Positions 1 to 8,432 of a DNA stretch of 64,000 nucleotides are shown in pieces. The stretch is from Rhodopseudomonas pentothenatexigens. Its GTDB lineage: Bacteria > Pseudomonadota > Alphaproteobacteria > Rhizobiales > Xanthobacteraceae. Both the position numbers and the translations under genes were made by a program. The notes beneath the pieces are model-generated. The model was not told the DNA's origin. It worked only from the letters and a program-made list of their open reading frames with translations, and made no database searches. The number at the start of each line of letters is the position of its first letter. Within the stretch, counting starts at the first letter, position 1. The stretch is taken from the NCBI RefSeq assembly GCF_900218015.1, contig NZ_UFQQ01000006.1, positions 62,001 through 126,000 on the forward strand, read 5' to 3'.

Positions 1-2
1 TG

Positions 3-374
3 CAGCATTGTCCGCCGGAGCCGGGCGATGTGCCGTGGCCGGCGCGCGCCGACGAGCCGCCGCTGCGGCCGCTGCGGCTGCTGCAACAGCCCGAACCGAT
101 CGAGGTGCTGGCCGGCGTGCCGGACGGCCCGCCGGCGCAGTTCACCTGGCGCCGCGTCATCCATCGCGTCGCCCGCGCCGAAGGCCCGGAGCGGATCGCG
201 ACAGAGTGGTGGCGCGCCGCCGAGCCCGGCCTGACCCGCGACTATTTCCGGATCGAGGACGAGGAAGGCGCGCGGTTCTGGCTGTATCGCGATGGCCTCT
301 ACAACGTTGAAGTCACGCCCCAGCCCGACGGCAGCGGCCAGCCGCGCTGGTACATGCATGGGCTGTTTGCTTGA
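3..374 (+). CDS. imuB: ImuB-like Y-family polymerase homologue, C-terminal part (5' truncated by window edge)
   Basis: The frame is open from the left edge and ends with TGA at 372-374, so only about 123 C-terminal residues are visible. The tail carries a motif-rich block (FRIEDEEGARFWLYRDG, then WYMHGLFA at the end) that matches the conserved C-terminal region of ImuB/DinP-like proteins. ImuB is a catalytically inactive Y-family homologue that tethers the error-prone polymerase DnaE2 (ImuC) to the sliding clamp during damage-induced mutagenesis. dnaE2 begins 185 bp downstream on the same strand, which is the usual imuA-imuB-dnaE2 order. The polymerase-like core and clamp-binding motif lie outside the window, so the identification rests on the tail and the neighbour. 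Confidence 0.8.
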   Translation, partial: QHCPPEPGDVPWPARADEPPLRPLRLLQQPEPIEVLAGVPDGPPAQFTWRRVIHRVARAEGPERIATEWWRAAEPGLTRDYFRIEDEEGARFWLYRDGLYNVEVTPQPDGSGQPRWYMHGLFA

Positions 375-408
375 GGGATGGACGAGGTGTTTAGCCCAGC
401 CTCACCCC

Positions 409-525
409 GTCATTGCGAGGAGCGGTGCGCACCGCCTCTCACCGTCATTGCGAGCGTAGCGAAGCAATCCAGCTCCGTGCACTGCGCTGGATTGCTTCGT
501 CGGCTTCGCCTCCTCGCAATGACGA
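409..525. repeat. Palindromic intergenic repeat between imuB and dnaE2
   Basis: Two inverted arms, about 445-473 (TCATTGCGAGCGTAGCGAAG, then CAATCCAGC) and 486-522 (its reverse complement with a small insertion), form a long hairpin. A partial third copy of the arm (CGTCATTGCGAGGAGCG) lies just before it at 409-425. This is the repeat type scattered through Bradyrhizobium and Rhodopseudomonas intergenic regions. It fills most of the imuB-dnaE2 gap, so dnaE2 may have its own promoter or be read through from imuB. Confidence 0.75.
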
Positions 526-558
526 ATTCAACGATTGAGTTTTAGAACCGAGACGCCC

Positions 559-3500
559 ATGAGCGCGCCGCGTTACGCCGAAATCGGCGTCACCACCAAT
601 TTCTCGTTTCTCGAAGGCGGATCGCATCCGCAGGACTATGTCCATGAAGCGAGCCGGCTCGGGCTCGACGCGATCGGCATCGCCGATCGCAACACGCTGG
701 CCGGCGTGGTCCGCGCCTACAGCGAACTCGACAACGAGGACTTGGCTTACAAGCCCAAGCTGCTGATCGGCGCGCGGCTGTGCTTCATCGACGGCACGCC
801 GGACGTGCTGGCCTATCCGACCGATCGCGCCGCCTACGGCCGCCTCTGCCGCCTGCTCAGCGCCGGCAAGCTGCGCGCCGGGAAGGGCGAGTGCCATCTG
901 ACGTTCGCGGATTTAGAGGAGTTCGCCCACGAGCCTGCCACACCTAGCGATAGGGCTTCGGCTACTATCCACCAACTCCACTCCCCGTCATGGCCGGGCT
1001 TGACCCGACCATCCACGGCTCCGAGCAAGGCCGTGCTGGTGTCCGTGGATGCCCGGGTCAAGCCCGGGCATGACGGTGGAACGGTTACGGGTCGTCATTC
1101 GAAGATATTGCTGGTCGTCATGCCGGCCTATCGCTTCCAGACCAAAGCGATTGCCACCGCACTCGAACGCCTCACCGCCCTCAACGCCGGTGCCGTCTGG
1201 CTCGGCCTCGCGCCGTATTATCGCGGCGACGACAAGCGGCGGCTCGATCGGCTGCGCCGCATCGCGGCGGCAGCGAAGGTGCCGTGCATCGCCACCAACG
1301 ACGTACTGTATCACCACCCGGCGCGGCGCGCGCTGCAGGACGTGCTGACCTGCGTCCGCGCCAAGACCACGATCGACAAGGCCGGCCGCAAACTGGAGGG
1401 CAATGCCGAGCGGCATCTCAAGCCCGCCGCCGAGATGGCGCGGCTGTTCCGCGCCGATCCGGACGCGATCGCCGAGACGCTCAGGTTCGCGGGTCGCATC
1501 GGCTTCACGCTGGACGAACTGAAATATCACTATCCCGACGAGCCGGTGCCGCCCGGCAAGACCGCGCAAGCGCATCTGAAGGACCTCACCGAGCAGGGCA
1601 TCCAGCAATATTTCCCGCACGGCATCAGCGACAAGCTGAAGGCCACCATCGCCAAGGAACTGGCGATCATCGAACGGCGCGGCTACGCGCATTATTTTCT
1701 CACCGTGCACGACATCGTCCGCTATGCGCGCTCGCAGAATATCCTGTGCCAGGGCCGCGGCTCGGCGGCCAATTCGGCCGTCTGCTACGTGCTCGGCATC
1801 ACCTGCGTCGATCCGACCGAGATCGACCTGTTGTTCGAGCGCTTCGTCTCCGAGGAGCGCGACGAGCCGCCGGACATCGACGTCGATTTCGAGCATTCGC
1901 GCCGCGAAGAGGTGATGCAATATATCTATCGCCGCTACGGCCGGCATCGCGCCGCGATCGTCGCCACCGTGATCCATTATCGGCCGCGCTCGGCGATCCG
2001 CGACGTCGGCAAGGCGCTGGGGCTGTCCGAAGACGTCACCGCGGCGCTCGCCGACACGGTGTGGGGAAGTTGGGGCAAGGGCCTGAGCGAGATGCAGGTG
2101 CGCCAGGCCGGGCTCGATCCGCACAACCCGATGATCGGCCGCGCGGTCGAACTCGCCACCGAGCTGATCGGCTTTCCGCGGCATCTGTCGCAGCATGTCG
2201 GGGGCTACGTGCTGACGCAGGACCGGCTCGACAGCTACGTGCCGATCGGCAACGCCGCGATGGAAGATCGCACCTTCATCGAATGGGACAAGGACGACAT
2301 CGACGCGGTCAAGATGATGAAGGTCGACGTGCTGGCGCTCGGCATGCTGACCTGCATCCGCAAGGGGTTTGATCTGATCGCGCAGCACAAAGGCGTGCGC
2401 TTCCGGCTCTCCGACGTCAAGTCGGAGGACGACAACGCCGTCTACAAGATGCTCCAGCGCGGCGAGTCGATCGGCGTGTTCCAGGTCGAGAGCCGGGCGC
2501 AGATGAACATGCTGCCGCGCCTCAAACCGAGATGTTTCTACGATCTCGTCATCGAGGTCGCGATCGTGCGGCCGGGGCCGATCCAGGGCGACATGGTGCA
2601 TCCTTACTTAAGGCGGCGAAACGGCCAGGAGCCGGTGGTGTATCCATCGCCGTCCGGCGAGGCCGACAAGGATGAACTGCGGCAGATCCTCGGCAAGACG
2701 CTCGGCGTGCCGCTGTTCCAGGAGCAGGCGATGCGGATCGCGATCGAGGCGGCGCATTTCACGCCCGACGAGGCCAATCAGCTCCGCCGCGCGATGGCGA
2801 CGTTCCGCAACGTCGGCACCATCGGCAAGTTCGAAGCCAAGATGGTCGGCAATCTGATGGCGCGCGGCTACGACGCCGCCTTCGCCAAGAATTGCTTCGA
2901 GCAGATCAAGGGCTTCGGCTCCTACGGCTTTCCCGAAAGCCATGCCGCGAGCTTCGCCAAGCTGGTCTATGTCTCGGCGTGGATGAAGTGCGAGCATCCC
3001 GACGCGTTCTGCTGTGCGCTTCTGAACTCGCAGCCGATGGGGTTCTATGCGCCGGCGCAGATCGTCGGCGATGCGCGCGCCAACGCCGTCGAGGTGCGGC
3101 CGGTGGACGTGTCGTTCAGCGACGGCCAGTGCACGCTGGAGGAGCGCGTCGGCCGGCATCACGCGGTGCGGCTCGGCTTCCGGATGATCGACGGCTTCCG
3201 CTGGGTCGATCCGGACGAGGAGCGGGTGCGGATTGAGGCCGGCGAGGCGCCGAGCGACGACTGGGCGGCGCGCATCGTGACGGCGCGGGCGAGAGGGCGG
3301 TTCGGCTCGCTCGAACAGTTCGCGCGGATCACGGCGCTGCCGAAGCGCGCGCTGATCCTGCTGGCTGATGCCGACGCGTTCCGATCGCTCGGGCTCGATC
3401 GCCGCGCCGCGCTGTGGGCGGTGCGACGCCTGCCCGACGACGTACCGCTGCCGCTGTTCGAGGCGGCGAGCGCGCGCGAGCAGCAGGACGAGCACGCCGC

Positions 3501-4098
3501 GCCGCTCCCCGTGATGCCGGTGGCCGAGCATGTGGTGGCCGATTATCAGACCGTGCGGCTGTCGCTGAAGGGGCATCCGCTGGAATTTTTGCGCGCGCTG
3601 TTTGTGGCCGAGCGGGTAGTGACCTGCCGCGACGTCTCGGAGTCGCGCCGCAACGGCCGGCGCGTGCGCTGCGCCGGCGTGGTGCTGGTGCGGCAGCGGC
3701 CGGGCTCGGCCAGCGGCGTGATCTTCATGACCATCGAGGACGAGACCGGCATCGCCAACATCGTGGTGTGGCCGTCGGTGATGGAGCGCTTCCGCAAGGA
3801 GGTGATGGGCGCCCGGCTGATCCTGGTCGAAGGCGCGATCCAGGCGAGCCCGGAAGGCGTGGTACATCTGGTCGCCGAGCGGTTGATCGATCGCAGCCAC
3901 GAGATGGCGCGGCTGGCCGAAGGCCTCGCCCGCCCGGCGCTACCGGACGGCGCCGACTTCTACGAGCAACTGACCTCCGAGAAGCGCGGCTATGAAGCCC
4001 TCAACGGCGACCGCCGCGACACCCCCGACGCCCCCGCCCAACGCCATCGCCACCCCCGCGACGTCCGCATCCTGCCGCCGTCGCGGGATTTTCATTGA
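559..4098 (+). CDS. dnaE2: Error-prone DNA polymerase DnaE2 (ImuC)
   Basis: This is a C-family DNA polymerase alpha-subunit homologue of about 1179 residues that replicates past lesions in the SOS mutasome with ImuB. It has an N-terminal PHP domain (NFSFLEGGSHP near the start), the polymerase core with the catalytic acidic motif PDIDVDF (Asp439, 441 and 443), and a C-terminal OB-fold region ending in RDFH. A TTG at 535 is in frame, but ATG 559 (MSAPRYAEIGV) matches the usual family start. The protein is longer than typical DnaE2 because a palindromic repeat is translated inside the PHP domain, around residues 130-180. The last 31 codons are duplicated 3.45 kb downstream. Regulation by LexA is expected for the family, but no LexA box was identified. 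Confidence 0.95.
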   Translation: MSAPRYAEIGVTTNFSFLEGGSHPQDYVHEASRLGLDAIGIADRNTLAGVVRAYSELDNEDLAYKPKLLIGARLCFIDGTPDVLAYPTDRAAYGRLCRLLSAGKLRAGKGECHLTFADLEEFAHEPATPSDRASATIHQLHSPSWPGLTRPSTAPSKAVLVSVDARVKPGHDGGTVTGRHSKILLVVMPAYRFQTKAIATALERLTALNAGAVWLGLAPYYRGDDKRRLDRLRRIAAAAKVPCIATNDVLYHHPARRALQDVLTCVRAKTTIDKAGRKLEGNAERHLKPAAEMARLFRADPDAIAETLRFAGRIGFTLDELKYHYPDEPVPPGKTAQAHLKDLTEQGIQQYFPHGISDKLKATIAKELAIIERRGYAHYFLTVHDIVRYARSQNILCQGRGSAANSAVCYVLGITCVDPTEIDLLFERFVSEERDEPPDIDVDFEHSRREEVMQYIYRRYGRHRAAIVATVIHYRPRSAIRDVGKALGLSEDVTAALADTVWGSWGKGLSEMQVRQAGLDPHNPMIGRAVELATELIGFPRHLSQHVGGYVLTQDRLDSYVPIGNAAMEDRTFIEWDKDDIDAVKMMKVDVLALGMLTCIRKGFDLIAQHKGVRFRLSDVKSEDDNAVYKMLQRGESIGVFQVESRAQMNMLPRLKPRCFYDLVIEVAIVRPGPIQGDMVHPYLRRRNGQEPVVYPSPSGEADKDELRQILGKTLGVPLFQEQAMRIAIEAAHFTPDEANQLRRAMATFRNVGTIGKFEAKMVGNLMARGYDAAFAKNCFEQIKGFGSYGFPESHAASFAKLVYVSAWMKCEHPDAFCCALLNSQPMGFYAPAQIVGDARANAVEVRPVDVSFSDGQCTLEERVGRHHAVRLGFRMIDGFRWVDPDEERVRIEAGEAPSDDWAARIVTARARGRFGSLEQFARITALPKRALILLADADAFRSLGLDRRAALWAVRRLPDDVPLPLFEAASAREQQDEHAAPLPVMPVAEHVVADYQTVRLSLKGHPLEFLRALFVAERVVTCRDVSESRRNGRRVRCAGVVLVRQRPGSASGVIFMTIEDETGIANIVVWPSVMERFRKEVMGARLILVEGAIQASPEGVVHLVAERLIDRSHEMARLAEGLARPALPDGADFYEQLTSEKRGYEALNGDRRDTPDAPAQRHRHPRDVRILPPSRDFH
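985..1076. repeat. Palindromic element inserted in frame within dnaE2
   Basis: Two 34-nt inverted arms (985-1018 and 1043-1076) match at 31 of 34 positions around a 24-nt loop. The arms contain CCGGGCTTGACCCG-type sequence, a repeat common in the intergenic DNA of this group. Here it lies inside the PHP-domain coding sequence and is read without stop or frameshift, contributing about 31 residues (around 143-173, including WPGLTRPS and RVKPGHDG). The flanking protein segment from about residue 130 to 180 also looks unlike DnaE2, so the total insertion may be larger than the palindrome. Confidence 0.85.
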
Positions 4099-4103
4099 GA
4101 AGG
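4005..4103. repeat. Direct repeat copy 1 (3' end of dnaE2)
   Basis: These 99 bp cover the last 31 codons of dnaE2, the stop and a few bases beyond. They recur in the same orientation exactly 3450 bp downstream at 7455-7553. By eye the copies differ at three positions (96 of 99 identical). They flank the lower-GC segment that carries the porin-like and LuxR-type genes. Confidence 0.9.
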
Positions 4104-4319
4104 GCGCAGTGCCGCTTACGACCGTACGGTCAGACGAAGTCCGGGATAAGACAGCCTTCAGAAAACCGAACTAAACCCCATGGCTGTTGGATCGCAGGTG
4201 CGCCCGGGTTGGTGATCGCGTATCTGCTCGGCTCAGACTCGCAGATCAGACGCTGGCGGCGGCGAGGATAGTTCTGCACAGATGTCTGGCAGGAATTGCC
4301 ATGCTGCTGGATCTGCAAA

Positions 4320-5618
4320 TCAGAACTGCCCGGTCACGATCAGGCGCGGTCCGTGGGTGTATCGATTGGGCGTGATGTTTGCGACGGCCGGATCGCTCTG
4401 GTTCTGGATGTTGATCAGCGCATCGAGACGGTAGCTCGCGCCGATCTTCACGTTCGGATGTACCCAATAGGAGATGCCGGCTTGAATATCACCGCTGAAA
4501 ACCGATGAAAAACGCTCCGCGGTGGTCGTGGTGATACTGCCACCGGCTCCTGCAAGGACGAACGCCGGCGAAATGGCTGCCGTCGCCGTCACGGTGCTTG
4601 TGGACCGTTGCGTGCCAAGAAGAATGGCGGCATCGCCGAGATAGTCAAACGACCAGTTTCCGGTGAGGGGCACCGAGCCCTGGACGCCGATCATCGGTCC
4701 GGCGCCAAGGAAGCTTGTCCGCGTGCTTGTCACATCATTCAACGATATGGAGATGGAATTGACGAGCCCGCCGCCGATATTGAACGGCACTGGGGAATTG
4801 TAGAAGATGTTCGTGCTGCTTGAGGTGTCGCTCCTGGTGACGAACTCGGCAATGCGCAGGCCCCCCTTCAGCTGCATGACATCGCGGCCCTGGCCGATCA
4901 CATCGCGACCAACGGCAAGATCGGCCAACCAATGGTTTTCCTTGTACGCGGTCGCGAAGGTTTGCGAACCGCTCACCACCAATTCCACGGGAACACCGCC
5001 CCCTAAAGCCGCGAGCACCGCAGGATCGAGCGTTCCCGCCGACGATGCCGTTCCATCGGTCTTGCCACCCTTGCCGTAGCGGAATTGCCCGCTGATGTGC
5101 CAGGGCGAACCGGCGAACCGGTAGTTGAACCCGATAGCCGCCTCCCAGCCGACCTTCGGCGTCAAGTCGAAGATGCGGGGAATCGATCCTATTCCGCTGA
5201 TTGCTCCTAGCCCGGTAAAATCGATTAGATTGAAGTTCCTGGAGACCGGATCCCCGCCGCTCCAGATCGCGCCGCCCTCAGCCCAGATCCGAAATTGCCC
5301 CGCAGCCTCGATGGGCGGTGCCTTGTACGCCACGGGCAAATCAGCGGCCAGCGCGTCGAATACACCGGGCTTGATGGATTGGCCTTGCACCGGCGCTGCA
5401 ACGGATGCGGCTGAGCCAGCTTGCCAGGACTTCAACCTGGCATTTTGTCCGTGTAGCCGCTTGTTCTCGCGAAGCGCGGCATTCTCCTTGCGGATTGCGG
5501 CATTCTCATTTTCCAGAGCCGCGAGGCGCGCGCGGACATCGTCCGCCTCGCCTGCCAGCGCCCCGTTGGCTGCCAACGTGATTGCGCCAAGCGCCACGCT
5601 GATGACAGTCTTCTTCAT
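4320..5618 (-). CDS. Outer-membrane beta-barrel protein with N-terminal coiled coil (Lpg1974-like pore-forming family)
   Basis: The 432-residue product starts with a cleavable signal peptide (MKKTVISVALGAITLAANGA). A short charged heptad-rich coiled coil follows (about residues 24-65, ENENAAIRKENAALRENK), then alternating aromatic and polar strands typical of a beta barrel, ending in a terminal Phe (IVTGQF). That architecture fits the Lpg1974-type pore-forming outer-membrane family. A GGAAGG Shine-Dalgarno precedes the ATG. It is encoded opposite to the neighbouring regulator genes, with a 320-bp divergent control region between them. Substrate is unknown. Its GC content is lower than that of dnaE2 and the downstream genes, consistent with transfer. 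Confidence 0.7.
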   Translation of the reverse strand: MKKTVISVALGAITLAANGALAGEADDVRARLAALENENAAIRKENAALRENKRLHGQNARLKSWQAGSAASVAAPVQGQSIKPGVFDALAADLPVAYKAPPIEAAGQFRIWAEGGAIWSGGDPVSRNFNLIDFTGLGAISGIGSIPRIFDLTPKVGWEAAIGFNYRFAGSPWHISGQFRYGKGGKTDGTASSAGTLDPAVLAALGGGVPVELVVSGSQTFATAYKENHWLADLAVGRDVIGQGRDVMQLKGGLRIAEFVTRSDTSSSTNIFYNSPVPFNIGGGLVNSISISLNDVTSTRTSFLGAGPMIGVQGSVPLTGNWSFDYLGDAAILLGTQRSTSTVTATAAISPAFVLAGAGGSITTTTAERFSSVFSGDIQAGISYWVHPNVKIGASYRLDALINIQNQSDPAVANITPNRYTHGPRLIVTGQF

Positions 5619-5941
5619 TTGGTCACCTTCCGAGATGCTTCTGGGTCAGAGTCGCCCGCATCTTCAGAATGAGCCGCGGCTCAGATCGGCACACCCGGCA
5701 TTTGCCGGGTGCGCGCGCAGTTCGTATCGAGGTGTTGCTGTTCTGCAAATGAAGCCGCCCTGCGTGCGCACGCGCCGCAGATCGGCAAGGGCTGTCATCT
5801 TGGTGCGCGTGACGTATGGCTCGACATATGAACGCGCCGATCTGATGTTACTTTTCGATCCATGATTTGACGTACCGCCTGCGCTCGAGGTCCGGAGATG
5901 GCGCAGGAAACGGCAAATTGCACAGTTTGAAGACAAACTAT
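5619..5941. other. Divergent control region between porin-like gene and regulator remnant
   Basis: This 323-bp stretch has no credible gene. It contains a perfect 9-bp inverted repeat at 5692-5711 and a second one, AGTTTG-AAGA-CAAACT, at 5924-5939 immediately before the ATG at 5942. Both could be operators for the nearby regulator or hairpins in a leader. No clear sigma-70 promoter was assigned. Confidence 0.4.
5692..5711. promoter_or_regulatory. Perfect inverted repeat, possible operator or hairpin
   Basis: CACCCGGCA-TT-TGCCGGGTG is a perfect 9-bp palindrome with a 2-base centre. It lies 74 bp upstream of the porin-like start codon. There is no adjacent T-run, so an operator is slightly favoured over a terminator. 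Confidence 0.3.
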
Positions 5942-6151
5942 ATGCACGCCGACCTGACGGATTCGATCTACGAAGCTGCCTCTATTGCCGATCGATGCCC
6001 GTCCATATTGCAGCAGGCGGCTGATCTATCCGGATCGGTTGGCTCCGCCCTGTTTATCATTGCTGACGGTCAGCCGGCGCGCGTCTCCACCGGCGTGATG
6101 CGCGTGTGCAGCGTGAGGCCGGCGAGTTCCTCCACATCCCTCTCAGGGTAG
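5942..6151 (+). pseudogene. Truncated N-terminal fragment of a LuxR-type regulator
   Basis: The 69-codon frame begins MHADLTDSIYEAASIADRCP and continues with GSALFIIADG. This parallels the start of the intact regulator 0.4 kb downstream (MDHQDLIDKIYEAAFIPELW, then SGAMLVFDG). Similarity ends near residue 52 and a stop follows. No other frame in 6100-6340 clearly continues the domain and there is no helix-turn-helix. It is best read as the remnant of a tandem paralogue that lost its body, although a short expressed protein cannot be excluded. Confidence 0.55.
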
Positions 6152-6340
6152 ACGGATCCCAGCCGCATGAGCGAGCCATAGGTTACGTAACAAGATTCAT
6201 GACGCTGAGACAAACATACCTCTATCATCCGGCAACGACACTTGCCATCGCGTCGGGGTGTTTCAGCCGTCCAAAGCAAAGGCGTCCGCAACGGTGCGGC
6301 GGAACAACAGATGTAGGTGGCAGAACGGAGCAGGGTGGGG

Positions 6341-7438
6341 ATGGACCATCAAGACCTGATCGACAAGATCTACGAAGCAGCCTTTATCCCGGAACTGTGG
6401 CCTGACGTTATCCAAGCGCTTGGTGCAGTCTCGCATTCAGCATCCGGCGCCATGCTGGTCTTCGACGGAACGATGCCTATTGGATTCAAGGCGACACAGC
6501 TTTTATTCGATACGATCCATAACTTCTGCACCACCTCCGCCTGGCGGGAAAGTCGCCGGATTCAGCATTTCTACACAAACCCTTTGTCTGGATTTGCCCT
6601 CGGCTCGGAGTACTTTCCGCCTGAAATAGTGGAAGAGGACGAGCGGCTTCTAAAATTGAAGAAACTGGGCTTTCACGACTATGCGGGAACCATCATCCCG
6701 ATGCCGACAGGCGAAATTGTCGTATTTGCGCTCCATCGCAAGATAGACGACGACGCTTTCTCCAAACGGGAGCTGGACGGCCTGAACGAGTTCTACGGCC
6801 ATCTCGCACGCTCCAGCCTGATGTCCGCGAGACTACGCCTGCAACAAGCACATGCCACCGCAGCCGCAATGGCCGCCTTCGGTTTACCGGCGGCAGTCCT
6901 CACCAACTCAGGACGCGTATTGTCGACGAACCTCCTGCTGGAGAACATGCCGGACGTATTCGTTCCGCTCGCTCATGGCAGGATGTGCATCGGCGACACC
7001 GAGACAAACAAACTGCTGCAAGAGGTCATCAACGCTCAACAGGCCGGCGCTGAACCGTCGGTCCGTTCCGTTCCGTTGATGAGCCGAAACAACATTGAGC
7101 CAATGGTCGTCCATGCTCTGCCGCTTCGCAGGTCCGCGCACGATGTCTTCTCAGGGGGGGACATCTTGATCGTTGCCAGTCCCGTGACCGCCAGCAGCAT
7201 GGTGCCGTCCCCAACGATCCTCATGGGTCTTTTCGATCTCACACCCGCCGAGACCAAAGTGAGCATGGCGCTTGCATCGGGAAAATCACTAAAGGAAGCC
7301 GCGCTCGAGAACCACGTCACGGTCAAGACCGCCCGATCTTATCTCGAGCGGATATTTGCCAAAACCGGAACCCGGCAGCAGAGCCAGCTCGTGGCCCTGC
7401 TCAAGAGCACCGCGGCCCCCGGCAACAGGACCGGCTGA
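6341..7438 (+). CDS. LuxR-family helix-turn-helix transcriptional regulator
   Basis: The 365-residue protein has an N-terminal PAS/sensor-like region and a C-terminal GerE/LuxR-type HTH at about residues 300-358 (LTPAETKVSMALASGKS, then TVKTARSYLERIFAKTGTRQ). ATG 6341 is preferred over the in-frame GTG at 6317 because the paralogous remnant upstream aligns from this Met and a purine-rich GGAGCAGGGTGGGG leader precedes it. No response-regulator receiver or acyl-homoserine-lactone domain is evident, so the signal is unknown. Within the insert it is the natural candidate to control the divergent porin-like gene. Its stop lies only 16 bp before the right-hand dnaE2 repeat. Confidence 0.85.
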   Translation: MDHQDLIDKIYEAAFIPELWPDVIQALGAVSHSASGAMLVFDGTMPIGFKATQLLFDTIHNFCTTSAWRESRRIQHFYTNPLSGFALGSEYFPPEIVEEDERLLKLKKLGFHDYAGTIIPMPTGEIVVFALHRKIDDDAFSKRELDGLNEFYGHLARSSLMSARLRLQQAHATAAAMAAFGLPAAVLTNSGRVLSTNLLLENMPDVFVPLAHGRMCIGDTETNKLLQEVINAQQAGAEPSVRSVPLMSRNNIEPMVVHALPLRRSAHDVFSGGDILIVASPVTASSMVPSPTILMGLFDLTPAETKVSMALASGKSLKEAALENHVTVKTARSYLERIFAKTGTRQQSQLVALLKSTAAPGNRTG

Positions 7439-7454
7439 CGTTCGCTGGCTCTCT

Positions 7455-7553
7455 CGGCGACCGCCGCGACACCCCCGACGCCCCCGCCCGACGCCATCGC
7501 CACCCCCGCGACGTCCGTATCCTGCCGCCGTCACGGGATTTTCATTGAGAAGG
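7455..7553. repeat. Direct repeat copy 2 (duplicated 3' end of dnaE2)
   Basis: This second copy of the dnaE2 C-terminal coding sequence still encodes the same tail through RDFH and the stop codon, with three substitutions relative to 4005-4103. It is not attached to a polymerase gene here. It ends 64 bp before the methyltransferase ATG, marking the right boundary of the inserted segment. Confidence 0.9.
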
Positions 7554-7617
7554 TCGTTGTGGCAGCGCGAACCTGACCGGCATTCAAGACATCGGCGTCC
7601 TGCGCTACAAGATCCTC

Positions 7618-8283
7618 ATGAATGGATTCTCCGATCCTCAGGCTGTCGCCCGCTACGCTGAAAATCCGCCCCGCATGGTGCCCGGCTTTGCCGACATGCA
7701 GCGCATGGCGATGCTCCTCCTCGCGGAGCGCGCTCCGTCCAACGCTCAGGTGCTTGTTCTCGGCGCCGGCGGTGGCCTCGAACTCAAAGTGTTCGCCGAC
7801 GCGCAGCCCGAATGGTCGTTCGTCGGCGTCGATCCCGCCGCCGCAATGCTCGACCTTGCCCGGATCACCGTCGGCGACCATGCCGGCCGCATCCACTTTC
7901 ACGAGGGCTACATCGACAGCGCGCCAGACGGTCCGTTCGATGGTGCGACCTGCATTCTGACCCTGCATTTCATCGATCGTCAGGAGCGGCTGCGCACCCT
8001 CGAGCACGTGCGGCGTCGCCTCAAGCCGGGTGCCCCCTTCGTCACCGCTCATTACAGCATCCCCAACGGCGAACTCGACCTGTGGCTGTCCCGCTACGCA
8101 GCGTTCTCGATCACCTCGGGTATCGATCCTGTGCAAGCCAACGCCGCACGCGCCGGCATCGCCGAGCGTCTGCCGATCCTCTCTCCGGAGGACGATGAGC
8201 AGTTGCTGCGGGAGGCGGGCTTCAGCGGGGTCAGCCTGTTCTACGTCGGCTTCGCGTTTCGCGGCTGGGTCGCTTACGCGTGA
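7618..8283 (+). CDS. Class I SAM-dependent methyltransferase
   Basis: The 221-residue product has the Rossmann-type motif I (VLVLGAGGGLELKVFA, about residues 42-57), an acidic ribose-binding position (FVGVDPAAAML) and a motif near TCILTLHFID. These define a small SAM-dependent methyltransferase. The N-terminal NGFSDPQAVARYAENPPRMVPG segment resembles a family that acts on small molecules. The acceptor substrate cannot be inferred. The start ATG lacks a strong Shine-Dalgarno sequence. Before the putative 3.45-kb insertion the gene would have sat directly behind dnaE2. The next gene on the same strand is 150 bp away, so linkage in one operon is uncertain. Confidence 0.85.
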   Translation: MNGFSDPQAVARYAENPPRMVPGFADMQRMAMLLLAERAPSNAQVLVLGAGGGLELKVFADAQPEWSFVGVDPAAAMLDLARITVGDHAGRIHFHEGYIDSAPDGPFDGATCILTLHFIDRQERLRTLEHVRRRLKPGAPFVTAHYSIPNGELDLWLSRYAAFSITSGIDPVQANAARAGIAERLPILSPEDDEQLLREAGFSGVSLFYVGFAFRGWVAYA

Positions 8284-8432
8284 CAGACCTAAGAACGCCG
8301 TCCCTCGCGGACCTTGCTCAGCTAGCTGTTCGCGCCGAGCGGCCTCCCCGCGGGAACCGGCGTATGATGCTGACGTCGAGGTGAGCGAATGTCTCGTCCG
8401 CGCCCCAGGCAATAACCGGAGCCAATCGTCCG

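Larger units (their letters stand above)
4104..7454. other. Putative inserted segment bounded by dnaE2 3'-end repeats
   Basis: The 3.35 kb between the two 99-bp repeats is visibly less GC-rich than its flanks. It carries an outer-membrane protein gene, a degenerate regulator fragment and a LuxR-type regulator, none related to mutagenesis. Removing one repeat unit plus this DNA would place the methyltransferase gene about 65 bp after dnaE2. No integrase or transposase is present, so the insertion mechanism is unknown: homologous capture of a donor dnaE2 end, or excision of a larger island, are both possible. Confidence 0.6.

Noticed and set aside
988-3900. Long minus-strand frames opposite dnaE2
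   Set aside because: Composition is typical of antisense of a high-GC gene and the plus strand carries conserved polymerase motifs throughout.
4104-7454. An IS element or integrase-borne island
   Set aside because: No transposase or integrase gene and no terminal inverted repeats were found; only the 99-bp direct repeats of dnaE2 bracket the segment.
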